From UBA6165 sp044233745 (GTDB lineage: Bacteria; Bacteroidota; Bacteroidia; Flavobacteriales_D; Crocinitomicaceae), in contig JBIIJN010000074.1 of assembly GCA_044233745.1 (NCBI GenBank), positions 1 through 13,618 on the forward strand: a stretch of 13,618 nucleotides of DNA, given 5' to 3'. The notes under the pieces are model-generated. The model ran no database searches, had not been told where the DNA came from, and worked only from the letters and a program-made list of their open reading frames with translations. This document shows positions 6,668 through 12,704 of this stretch, one piece after another. A program made the position numbers and the translations under genes. Within the stretch, counting starts at the first letter, position 1. Every line of letters begins with the position of its first letter.

Positions 6668-7823
6668 GATAGAATTCAATCAGTTTGCGATTCAGTTCAT
6701 TTTGGTCGAAATTTTCTTGCACAAATTGTCGCAAATTCTCTCCAACTTTTCGTCGTAAAGATACATCATTCGACAGAAGCAGCATAGCTCCAATAAAGGC
6801 TTCCGCATTGTTGGCTTCAAAATAATGCTCTCCTGCTGTTAGTCCTATGCCTTCAACCGCTTTGGTTGTTGCGATTATTGGTACTCCCAGTGCGCCTGCT
6901 TCTATGATTTTTATGCGCAAACCGCTGCCTTCGAAAAGTGGTACAACCATGATGCCTTGCCCGCACATGAATACCTGACTGCTTTCAACGGAGCCGTGAT
7001 TTTTTATTCCTAATTCGTCAAATTCATCATCTATTAGCCCTTTTCCTGCCAGATGCAACAAGTTGCCTTCTTTTTCTGGATATGAGCTCCATACATGTTT
7101 CACAAACCACTGTATGGCTTTTCTGTTCGGTGACCAATCCATTGCTCCGATATGGAAAAAATCGTTGCCGTATTGAGATTGGGCTTTAGCTTTCTCTAGA
7201 CCCGTCGGAATCCAAATGGCAGGCACTTTAATCTTATTTTTTGAAATAAATTCCATCTCGTTTTTGGCTATGGTCATGATGCCGTCAAGCGCATTCAAAA
7301 TGCGTAATTCTTCTTTTTTGAGTTTTGCAATTTGCCGTCTCAATGCCCAGCGTTTAAGGAAACTGGATGCATTGGCTCGTTCTTGCCACAGTTCGTGTTC
7401 GATATTGTGGGTGCGTAATATGAATTTTGAATCGGTGTTTTCTTTTAGAATATCAAAGTAAACAGCCGCAAATAGACTTTCAAAATGAACAATCGCTGGT
7501 TTTTCTTTCTCACAATATTCAATGAGATCTTGAGCAAAAGAGGTGTCAAAAAATCGGGCGGTGAAAATGGAATGCTTGCTGTTTCTGAGGGCTTTGAGAT
7601 TTACTGCAACACCGTCTGTTTTTATTTCTTTGGTGCAAACAATTTTTTTTCTGATGGCTGGTGGAAATGCTGCTTCGTTGAACGGATGTTTGTTGGTGTG
7701 AATAAATGCCAAATGATAGGGTATTCCGGCTTGTTCTAAACCCGAAATAAGCTGAGCCGTAGCCATGCATCCGCCGTCAATTCTGGGAAATGGAGGTTTA
7801 TGTGCAATAACCAATACTTTCAT
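6657..7823 (-). CDS. GT4-family glycosyltransferase
   Basis: 388 residues, GT-B fold. The N-terminus MKVLVIAHKPPFPRIDGGCM carries the PxxxGG loop of the acceptor domain; RTHNIEHELW near residue 140 is a common feature of the group. The C-terminal domain contains FFHIGAMDWSPNRKAIQWF and then the donor-binding segment EGSGLRIKIIEAGALGVPII. Substrate unknown. Its ATG shares four bases (ATGA) with the stop of the LptF/G gene upstream, and its 3' end overlaps the next glycosyltransferase, so three genes are translationally linked. The two glycosyltransferases are only distantly alike, so they probably add successive sugars rather than being recent duplicates. Cytoplasmic, acting at the inner leaflet. 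Confidence 0.87.
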   Translation of the reverse strand: MKVLVIAHKPPFPRIDGGCMATAQLISGLEQAGIPYHLAFIHTNKHPFNEAAFPPAIRKKIVCTKEIKTDGVAVNLKALRNSKHSIFTARFFDTSFAQDLIEYCEKEKPAIVHFESLFAAVYFDILKENTDSKFILRTHNIEHELWQERANASSFLKRWALRRQIAKLKKEELRILNALDGIMTIAKNEMEFISKNKIKVPAIWIPTGLEKAKAQSQYGNDFFHIGAMDWSPNRKAIQWFVKHVWSSYPEKEGNLLHLAGKGLIDDEFDELGIKNHGSVESSQVFMCGQGIMVVPLFEGSGLRIKIIEAGALGVPIIATTKAVEGIGLTAGEHYFEANNAEAFIGAMLLLSNDVSLRRKVGENLRQFVQENFDQNELNRKLIEFYRGI

Positions 7824-9274
7824 GATTTGCGCTTGAGTTTAAGGCGTGTAGCTATCCAATCTCTGAAAGATAGGTCGCGCGAGGCAATGAAAAACACCAA
7901 AAATGCTATGGGCGTTAGAATAATTGAACTTAACCATACACCTAAAACAGGAGGGAGTGCGTCGGCTTTTAGCATGTTTTCTCCAATAATCGTAAGTACA
8001 TAATAAACCAAAAACAAGAGCACAGCTACAACTACCGGAAGACCGAATCCACCTTTCCTAACGATTGCACCAAGTGGAGCGCCAATAAGAAAAAGAATTA
8101 AAACGGAATAACTAAGCGCAAATTTTTTGTGAAACTCTGTTTGGATTTGCTTCAATTCCGTGCGGTGTACTTCTTTTGAAGAAATTTGACCTTCTAAATT
8201 GGCCTTGCGCACTTTAATATTGGCTGCTGCATCTGCTTTTGCGATAGACAGTTGTGAGACACTCAATGAATCCAATGCCACAGCATGCATGCCTGTTGGG
8301 AAATGAATGGTATCAATCACATCTTCTAAAAAATCATTTTGGCGCAAAAAGTCTTGTGCCATGAAGTAAGGTGTTTGGCTCTTGTGTCCAGTGGCGAAAC
8401 GAAATGATAGGGTATCATGACGCATGTATGCCGTATCAACACTGCGCGATAACTGGAACACATTCATCAATTCATAGGGTTGAACAAATAAGCTCTCATC
8501 TGTGCGACTAATATCGAATCCTGAAAGTTGTACTTTGAAAGTTGAAGATTCGAAGGTGTATTTTCGTCCAGGAAAAAAATCGGGTTGTTTGTAATTCCCA
8601 TCAGTGGTGTACATGGCTGGTGATGAGGGCATTTCTTCGTGAATTTGACCATCCTGAAGTTGAAACAATATGTGACTACCTCCAGATTCGTGAAATACCC
8701 TACCAGATTTCGCTTTTACAATGCGCACCATGTTTGGCTTGGTTTCATCGTAAATAGTGAGATTCTCAAAGCTGTTTCCTGAAACGCCCTCAACTTTTAT
8801 CGTATATCCTTGGATGTCTTTTATAAAGGTGTTGGGCTTAAACATCAATTCAAATTTGGTGTTTTGAATATCATAAATTAAGGCTTTTGCTTTCAGATCT
8901 GCGTTGGGAATCACATAGTTGGAAAAATAAAAAGTGATGCCTGAAATAATAACTATGAATACGAATAAGGGTCGAAGTATTTTGCTTAGTGATAGGCCTG
9001 AAGATTTGAGCGCCGTGAGTTCATTGTTTTCCGCCAAATTGCCTGTGGTCATGATGGAAGAAAGCAAAACTGTTAGTGGCAATGCCAGAGGAATCAAACC
9101 TGCGCTAATGTAAACGATTAACTCAAGAATTACGCTGAATCCCAATCCTTTGCCCATCAAATCGTCGATGTATTTCCAAAAGAACTGCATCAAAAGAATA
9201 AACAAGGATACAAGTAGGGTTGCCACAAAAGGCCCCAAAAATGATTTTAAATTGAATAAATACAGCCTTTTCAA
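7820..9274 (-). CDS. LptF/LptG (YjgP/YjgQ) family lipopolysaccharide-export permease
   Basis: A 484-residue inner-membrane permease of the LptB2FG type, which lifts lipopolysaccharide from the inner membrane onto the Lpt bridge. Three N-terminal helices (about 13-33, 48-78, 101-121) are followed by a large periplasmic beta-jellyroll region and three C-terminal helices (about 386-405, 411-431, 442-464). Diagnostic stretches are NLAENNELTALKSSGLSLSK before helix 3 and IGAPLGAIVRKGGFGLPV between helices 4 and 5. It is longer than proteobacterial LptF or LptG (about 360 residues) because of an extended segment with heptad-like charge before helix 4 (about 340-382), as in other Bacteroidota homologues. 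The start is TTG: an in-frame TAA lies nine bases upstream and no earlier start is available. It lies 21 bases after the START-like gene. Whether it plays the F or G role is undecided. Confidence 0.93.
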   Translation of the reverse strand: MKRLYLFNLKSFLGPFVATLLVSLFILLMQFFWKYIDDLMGKGLGFSVILELIVYISAGLIPLALPLTVLLSSIMTTGNLAENNELTALKSSGLSLSKILRPLFVFIVIISGITFYFSNYVIPNADLKAKALIYDIQNTKFELMFKPNTFIKDIQGYTIKVEGVSGNSFENLTIYDETKPNMVRIVKAKSGRVFHESGGSHILFQLQDGQIHEEMPSSPAMYTTDGNYKQPDFFPGRKYTFESSTFKVQLSGFDISRTDESLFVQPYELMNVFQLSRSVDTAYMRHDTLSFRFATGHKSQTPYFMAQDFLRQNDFLEDVIDTIHFPTGMHAVALDSLSVSQLSIAKADAAANIKVRKANLEGQISSKEVHRTELKQIQTEFHKKFALSYSVLILFLIGAPLGAIVRKGGFGLPVVVAVLLFLVYYVLTIIGENMLKADALPPVLGVWLSSIILTPIAFLVFFIASRDLSFRDWIATRLKLKRKS

Positions 9275-9295
9275 TGTGCCTTAAAATTCTGATAA

Positions 9296-9685
9296 TTAGG
9301 CGCCGATAATCCTTTTCAAGTTGCTGATTTGCGACTCCCAAAGTTGTTTGGCTTCATCAATTTCATCCTCCTCGGCAAAATCGGTTATTAACAAAACACT
9401 CATTTTGGTCATTGGATCTACTTTCACTTTCAATTCGAAGTAAGTGTTTTCGTCCTCATCATCGTCTTCCAACCATGTCCAACGCATAAAATCACCAGTT
9501 TTATTCGATAACAAACGCGCCGTAACTTCTTCTCCTGCCCAATCAAATGTATATATATTATCTTGCACATTTACATCATCAGCAAACCATTCGGCTAAAC
9601 CATCTGGCGTTGAAAGCAACTTATATAAAATACTCGGTGACGATTTAAAAACGTACTCTAATTCAAATTTCTTTTTCTCGGTCAT
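9296..9685 (-). CDS. START-like / AHSA1-type SRPBCC protein
   Basis: A 129-residue single-domain protein. It starts KKFELEYVFKSSPSILYKLL, continues STPDGLAEWFADDVN, and ends in an amphipathic helix EAKQLWESQISNLKRIIGA. This is the helix-grip layout (long C-terminal helix over a curved sheet) of SRPBCC proteins, and the LSTPDGLAEWFADD pattern is the usual AHSA1-like signature. The middle is very acidic (EDDDEDEN, about 73-80). Bacteroidota carry a conserved START-like protein of this length; its ligand is not known to me. It is the first gene of the minus-strand operon and has a TAATTTTG box upstream. Confidence 0.88.
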   Translation of the reverse strand: MTEKKKFELEYVFKSSPSILYKLLSTPDGLAEWFADDVNVQDNIYTFDWAGEEVTARLLSNKTGDFMRWTWLEDDDEDENTYFELKVKVDPMTKMSVLLITDFAEEDEIDEAKQLWESQISNLKRIIGA

Positions 9686-9745
9686 AACCGTCTGATAAAT
9701 TACGTGAAAGGAAACTCAAACGTTTCGATTTTCCTTTAATTGCCG

Positions 9746-9753
9746 CAAAATTA
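9746..9753 (-). promoter_or_regulatory. -7 promoter box TAATTTTG for the START-lptF-GT operon
   Basis: On the minus strand this reads TAATTTTG, an exact TAnnTTTG match, about 60 bases upstream of the ATG at 9685. It is the most likely promoter for the whole minus-strand run down to 5489. Confidence 0.45.
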
Positions 9754-9867
9754 GCGTTTTTATTGAAATTATGCTTTTTTTTGTGCTCGAATTGGTCATA
9801 TGCAGTTTAAAGTTAACGCCACTTAACCTTTTGATAACAAATTTCATACAAACAAATCAACACACTT

Positions 9868-10617
9868 ATGGCACTCGTAAATAGCATGGAGAAAAACGGA
9901 AATTGGTTGTTTCGTTACCGTGGACAAATTCCTGTTTTACTTTTTCTTTTTTCGATTCCAGCCATTTGGTTTACGAACTACGATTGGATAGAATTTGAAG
10001 AGGATAAGCAATGTTTATGGTTGCTGATTGCTGCCTCTATTTCTGTGCTTGGACAAATCATTCGCGCAATAGCCATTGGCACAGCAAACAAACATACTTC
10101 TGGTAGAAATACCAAAGAACAAGTTGCCGAAGCCCTCAACACCAAAGGCATTTATTCCACCGTGCGCCATCCGCTTTATCTGGGCAATTATTTAATGTGG
10201 ATTGGCATTGTGGTGTATGTGCTCAATCCTTGGTTTGTTGCTGTAGTTAGTCTTTTGTTTTGGCTGTATTATGAGCGTATCATGTTTGCTGAAGAGCGCT
10301 TTCTGGAAAGAAAATTTGGACAAGAATATTTGCGTTGGTCCAATACTATTCCTGCATTTATTCCAAGTTTCAAGCGCTACGAAAAATCGCCCATTCCTTT
10401 CTCCATGAAAACTATTTTACGAAGAGAATATTCAGGCGTAACAGCGACAATCATCGGTTTTTTGTTTGTAGCTATGATTCGCGACTACAAACTCAATAAC
10501 GGTTTTGAAAACAACAATATATATTGGATTGTGTTGGGCACTGCACTGTTTATTTCTTTGTTCTTTAGAACCCTGAAACACAATACAAAAGTGTTGCACG
10601 AAGACGATAGGTCGTAA
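9868..10617 (+). CDS. Membrane methyltransferase, isoprenylcysteine/phospholipid type (LmtA-like)
   Basis: A 249-residue membrane protein with helices near 20-36, 50-67, about 110-122, 125-143, about 190-205 and 220-235. The core signature is GIYSTVRHPLYLGNYLMWIG (about 94-113), the RHPxYxGN motif of the ICMT/PEMT superfamily that binds S-adenosylmethionine, followed by EERFLERKFGQEYLRW (about 141-156), the E-E/FG-x-EY-x-RW element. The block GTANKHTSGRNTKEQVAEAL resembles proteins annotated as lipid A Kdo2 1-phosphate O-methyltransferase (Leptospira LmtA and relatives). The substrate is inferred, not proven; another lipid or isoprenoid acceptor is possible. It is divergent from the operon that encodes the lipopolysaccharide permease, which fits a lipid A role. 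Confidence 0.82.
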   Translation: MALVNSMEKNGNWLFRYRGQIPVLLFLFSIPAIWFTNYDWIEFEEDKQCLWLLIAASISVLGQIIRAIAIGTANKHTSGRNTKEQVAEALNTKGIYSTVRHPLYLGNYLMWIGIVVYVLNPWFVAVVSLLFWLYYERIMFAEERFLERKFGQEYLRWSNTIPAFIPSFKRYEKSPIPFSMKTILRREYSGVTATIIGFLFVAMIRDYKLNNGFENNNIYWIVLGTALFISLFFRTLKHNTKVLHEDDRS

Positions 10618-10656
10618 AAATATTACGCGACTGTTAATTCAATAAAAAAGTTTGTT

Positions 10657-10664
10657 TACTTTTG
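10657..10664 (+). promoter_or_regulatory. -7 promoter box TACTTTTG for the tRNA array
   Basis: An exact TAnnTTTG followed by CACCCT, as often seen before Bacteroidota tRNA operons. It lies 53 bases before the first tRNA-like copy, so one transcript would cover all four copies and end at the hairpin at 11064-11097. The rest of 10618-10716 shows nothing else of note. Confidence 0.55.
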
Positions 10665-10729
10665 CACCCTCAAAAACAAATCGCTTTGACTTGGTTTTGA
10701 GTTTATAATATATTTTGGCGCGGTAGCTC

Positions 10730-10747
10730 TCCCGATAGGCATCGGGA
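10730..10747. repeat. D-loop hairpin TCCCGATAGGCATCGGGA
   Basis: A perfect 7-bp stem with loop AGGC, extended to 8 bp by the flanking C and G. It sits where copies 2-4 have AGTC and lengthens the D stem (GCTC/GAGC) without breaking it. Confidence 0.8.
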
Positions 10748-10768
10748 GGTTAGAGCGCAGGATTCATA

Positions 10769-10784
10769 TCCGTCAGTTGACGGA
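10769..10784. repeat. Anticodon-arm hairpin TCCGTCAGTTGACGGA (copy 1)
   Basis: A perfect palindrome apart from the central GT: TCCGTCA pairs with TGACGGA. It replaces the 3' anticodon stem and most of the variable loop. Identical copies lie at 10854-10869 and 10939-10954; the intact tRNA lacks it. Confidence 0.85.
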
Positions 10785-10815
10785 CGGGAGTTCAAAGTTT
10801 TTTGAAATAGTATAT

Positions 10816-10900
10816 GGCGCGGTAGCTCAGTCGGTTAGAGCGCAGGATTCATATCCGTCAGTTGACGGACGGGAGTTCAAAGTTTTTTGAAATAGTATAT
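10816..10900 (+). pseudogene. Degenerate tRNA-Met copy 2 (85-bp unit)
   Basis: The first 38 bases equal those of the intact tRNA-Met (acceptor 5' strand, D arm, anticodon stem 5' strand, anticodon CAT). The 16-base hairpin at 10854-10869, then CGGGAGTTCAA, then a second 16-base perfect hairpin TTCAAAGTTTTTTGAA (10876-10891) follow. The T-stem 3' strand and acceptor 3' strand are missing. It is identical to copy 3, so the duplication is recent or kept uniform by conversion. Confidence 0.85.
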
Positions 10901-10985
10901 GGCGCGGTAGCTCAGTCGGTTAGAGCGCAGGATTCATATCCGTCAGTTGACGGACGGGAGTTCAAAGTTTTTTGAAATAGTATAT
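10901..10985 (+). pseudogene. Degenerate tRNA-Met copy 3 (85-bp unit)
   Basis: Base-for-base the same as copy 2, including the hairpins at 10939-10954 and 10961-10976 and the AT-rich spacer ATAGTATAT that directly abuts the intact tRNA. It carries anticodon CAT but cannot form an acceptor stem of its own. Confidence 0.85.
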
Positions 10986-11059
10986 GGCGCGGTAGCTCAG
11001 TCGGTTAGAGCGCAGGATTCATAACCCTGAGGTCGGGAGTTCAACTCTCCCCCGCGCTA
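10986..11059 (+). tRNA. tRNA-Met (anticodon CAT)
   Basis: A full cloverleaf. The acceptor GGCGCGG pairs with CCGCGCT (one G-U at 1-72), discriminator A. D arm GCTC/GAGC has loop AGTCGGTTA. Anticodon arm CAGGA-TTCATAA-CCCTG has anticodon at 11020-11022 and an A-C mismatch next to the loop. Variable loop AGGTC; T arm GGGAG-TTCAACT-CTCCC. CCA is not fully encoded. The paired 1-72 position argues against initiator tRNA (which is usually unpaired there). Elongator Met is the best call; a CAT-reading tRNA-Ile with lysidine cannot be excluded without comparing identity elements. Confidence 0.93.
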
Positions 11060-11063
11060 CAAG

Positions 11064-11097
11064 AAGGTTGTCAGAAATGGCAACCTTTTCTTTTTTT
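11064..11097 (+). terminator. Rho-independent terminator after tRNA-Met
   Basis: AAGGTTGTC (11064-11072) pairs with GGCAACCTT (11079-11087), nine pairs including one G-U, loop AGAAAT, followed by TTCTTTTTTT. It begins five bases after the tRNA discriminator base. Confidence 0.85.
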
Positions 11098-11143
11098 ATA
11101 CCTAAAATTTACTGTGTTGAGAGTAAGATTCATGAAATAACAT

Positions 11144-11155
11144 ACCCCGCGCCAC
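11144..11155 (+). pseudogene. Relic of a tRNA 3' end
   Basis: CCGCGCC-A (11147-11154) is an exact complement of the tRNA-Met 5' acceptor strand GGCGCGG plus a discriminator A, yet no tRNA body precedes it; only GATTCAT (11127-11133) recalls the anticodon region. It may be the displaced end of a lost array member. Short, so the call is tentative. Confidence 0.4.
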
Positions 11156-11156
11156 G

Positions 11157-11183
11157 AAAGCTCGAAGGAAACTTCGGGCTTTT
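11157..11183 (+). terminator. Second hairpin terminator-like structure
   Basis: AAAGCTCGAAG (11157-11167) pairs with CTTCGGGCTTT (11172-11182) with one G-U around the loop GAAA, followed by a broken T-rich run. It directly follows the tRNA 3'-end relic, as a terminator would follow a real tRNA. Confidence 0.6.
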
Positions 11184-11226
11184 ATTGTTTTCTGATTTTT
11201 TAAGAATATAAGTCACAATTTTACCC

Positions 11227-11234
11227 TACCTTTG
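11227..11234 (+). promoter_or_regulatory. -7 promoter box TACCTTTG for the fic gene
   Basis: An exact TAnnTTTG. Transcription would begin near 11240, inside the first operator palindrome and before the ATG at 11260. Confidence 0.5.
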
Positions 11235-11256
11235 ATAGTATCAAATGATAGTATCA
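11233..11256. promoter_or_regulatory. Tandem palindromic operator, 2 x TGATAGTATCA
   Basis: Two identical 11-base perfect palindromes (11233-11243 and 11246-11256) with a 13-base start-to-start spacing. They overlap the end of the -7 box and the presumed transcription start and stop just before the preferred ATG. Position and symmetry are those of a repressor operator. The Fic protein's own C-terminal winged-helix-like region is the obvious candidate to bind it. Confidence 0.6.
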
Positions 11257-11259
11257 GTA

Positions 11260-12216
11260 ATGAATCCTCCATATCAAGTTACGTCAGAGGTATTGCAATT
11301 GATTGTGTCAATTTCAGAAAAAATTGGGCAAATAAACGCGCGATTTCTAGACAGACCATCGCCCAAACTCAGAAAAGAGAATCGCATCAAAACAATTCAT
11401 GCATCCTTAGGGATTGAAGGCAATACACTAACTGAAGGTCAAATCACTGCATTACTCGAAAACAAAAGAGTTATTGGCCCTGAGAAACATGTCAATGAGG
11501 TTTTAAATGCCATTAAGGTGTACAACCAATTGCATGATTTCAATCCCCATTCGTCAGACTCGTTTCTTGCTGTACATCAAATTTTGATGCAGGGTCTGGT
11601 TGCTGATAATGGAAAGTATCGGCAAAAAGGAGTTGGTATTATGGCGGGGGATAAAATCGCACACATGGCACCACCAGCTGAAAATGTGCCATACCTGATG
11701 AATGATTTATTTGCCTATCTAAAATCTTCACAAGAGATTGCATTAATCAAAAGTTGTGTTTTTCATTATGAAATGGAATTTATTCATCCTTTCATCGACG
11801 GTAATGGAAGAATGGGGCGTTTATGGCAAACCTTGATTCTGATGAACGAACATCCTGTTTTTGAGTTTATCCCTTTTGAAAATATGATCCACAAAACCCA
11901 GCATGAATATTATAAAGCACTTGCGCTTAGCGATAAATCAGGTCATTCTACGCCTTTTATTTGCTACATGCTTCAAACCATTAACGACACATTAAGCACA
12001 ATGCTAGATTTTAAAAGTAGAATATTTACAACATCCGATCGTTTAGCATATTTCACAGAAATTTGTGCAGATACCTTCAGCAGAAAAGATTACATGGCTG
12101 TCTTTAAAGAAATTTCAACAGCAACAGCCAGCCGCGATTTGAAAGAAGGTGTTTCACGAGGCTTGTTTTCAAAAGACGGGGATAAGACCAAAACGGTTTA
12201 TAAAAAAGTGCGGTGA
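11260..12216 (+). CDS. Fic-family AMP-transferase with C-terminal winged-helix-like region
   Basis: About 318 residues. The Fic core has the complete catalytic motif HPFIDGNGRMGR (176-187), whose His accepts the proton during AMP transfer to a protein hydroxyl. The N-terminal inhibitory helix motif SLGIEG (S49-x3-E53-G54) blocks the nucleotide site in cis, so this is an auto-inhibited (class II type) Fic, not a free toxin. The C-terminus (about 258-318), including FSRKDYMAVFKEISTATASR, looks like a winged-helix DNA-binding domain. ATG 11260 (MNPPYQVTSE) is preferred over ATG 11245: 11245 would leave almost no leader and place the start codon within the operator; family members I recall begin M-x-PPY. 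Likely autoregulated through 11233-11256. Target protein unknown. A secreted MORN-like gene follows after 24 bases. Confidence 0.92.
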   Translation: MNPPYQVTSEVLQLIVSISEKIGQINARFLDRPSPKLRKENRIKTIHASLGIEGNTLTEGQITALLENKRVIGPEKHVNEVLNAIKVYNQLHDFNPHSSDSFLAVHQILMQGLVADNGKYRQKGVGIMAGDKIAHMAPPAENVPYLMNDLFAYLKSSQEIALIKSCVFHYEMEFIHPFIDGNGRMGRLWQTLILMNEHPVFEFIPFENMIHKTQHEYYKALALSDKSGHSTPFICYMLQTINDTLSTMLDFKSRIFTTSDRLAYFTEICADTFSRKDYMAVFKEISTATASRDLKEGVSRGLFSKDGDKTKTVYKKVR

Positions 12217-12240
12217 ATTAATTTTATTTGATTTAACAGG

Positions 12241-12657
12241 ATGAATTTACGAGTAACCATTTTGTTTTTGATGAGCCCAATTGTTGGTTATACTCAAATT
12301 GATACCCTCGATTATTGTCCCTACGATTTAGGACCACAAGATGTGAATAATCACGGTGGTTTTTACAATAAGATAACTAATGATATTGACAGCTGCACGC
12401 CATGTTGGCTGAGGTATTTTAACAAAGACGGACTTTTGCTTCAGGAAGGACTGTCTTATATGGATTGTGCATTGGGTAAGCGAATAGAATATTTTCCATC
12501 AGGCAACATTAAGGCAATTCGTCTTTTTAAAACAAATGAAACTTGGAATTGGACTGATTTTACTTGCTCTGTACCGCATGGAACTTGGATTTACTACAAT
12601 GAGGACGGAACAATCCAAAAAACCATGATTTATGAAGATGGTGTGATTAAAGAGTAA
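12241..12657 (+). CDS. Small secreted MORN/YwqK-like protein
   Basis: 138 residues. Residues 1-19 (MNLRVTILFLMSPIVGYTQ) form a signal peptide, so the mature chain is probably periplasmic or outer-membrane associated. The rest has three imperfect MORN-like hairpins of the type x-G-x-W-x-Y-(F/Y)-x-x-(D/S)-G: LRYFNKDGLLLQEG, GKRIEYFPSGNIKAI and HGTWIYYNEDGTIQKTMIYE. Proteins of this kind are often labelled YwqK-family antitoxins, but that label comes from a Bacillus locus and is not evidence of toxin neutralisation here. There are two CxxC-like pairs (around SCTPC). It starts 24 bases after the fic stop and may share its transcript. Confidence 0.72.
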   Translation: MNLRVTILFLMSPIVGYTQIDTLDYCPYDLGPQDVNNHGGFYNKITNDIDSCTPCWLRYFNKDGLLLQEGLSYMDCALGKRIEYFPSGNIKAIRLFKTNETWNWTDFTCSVPHGTWIYYNEDGTIQKTMIYEDGVIKE

Positions 12658-12677
12658 AATCAACAATAATTTTTCCC

Positions 12678-12691
12678 TACCTTTACCTTTC
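12678..12691 (+). promoter_or_regulatory. Near-consensus -7 boxes before the DUF2130 gene
   Basis: TACCTTTA (12678-12685) and the overlapping TACCTTTC (12684-12691) each miss the final G of TAnnTTTG. Either would give a leader of under 20 bases to the ATG at 12705. Weak evidence only. Confidence 0.3.
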
Positions 12692-12704
12692 AATTTTTTC
12701 AAAT

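Larger units (their letters stand above)
10717..10815 (+). pseudogene. Degenerate tRNA-Met copy 1, with hairpins in D loop, anticodon arm and T arm
   Basis: The 5' acceptor strand GGCGCGG, the D stem and the anticodon stem 5' strand through TTCATA match the intact tRNA at 10986. The D-loop bases AGTC are replaced by an 18-base hairpin (10730-10747). After TTCATA, the ten bases of the intact gene are replaced by a 16-base hairpin (10769-10784). After GGGAGTTCAA, the T-stem 3' strand and the acceptor 3' strand are absent, replaced by a hairpin (10791-10806) and AT-rich spacer. Without an acceptor 3' strand it cannot be a normal tRNA. At 99 bases it is 14 longer than copies 2 and 3, all due to the D-loop change. 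Confidence 0.85.

Noticed and set aside
10686..10709. TTGACT and TATAAT resembling a sigma-70 promoter before the tRNA array
   Set aside because: The gap between them is only 12 bases, too short for sigma-70 contact, and this phylum uses the TAnnTTTG type, which is present at 10657-10664.
10717..10985. CRISPR array
   Set aside because: The units repeat whole, without unique spacers, and are tRNA-derived. The 139-bp repeat at 1705-2100 fails for the same reason.
12241..12657. Toxin-antitoxin pair formed by Fic and the YwqK-like protein
   Set aside because: The Fic protein already carries its own inhibitory SxxxEG helix, and the MORN-like protein has a signal peptide, so it would not meet Fic in the cytoplasm.
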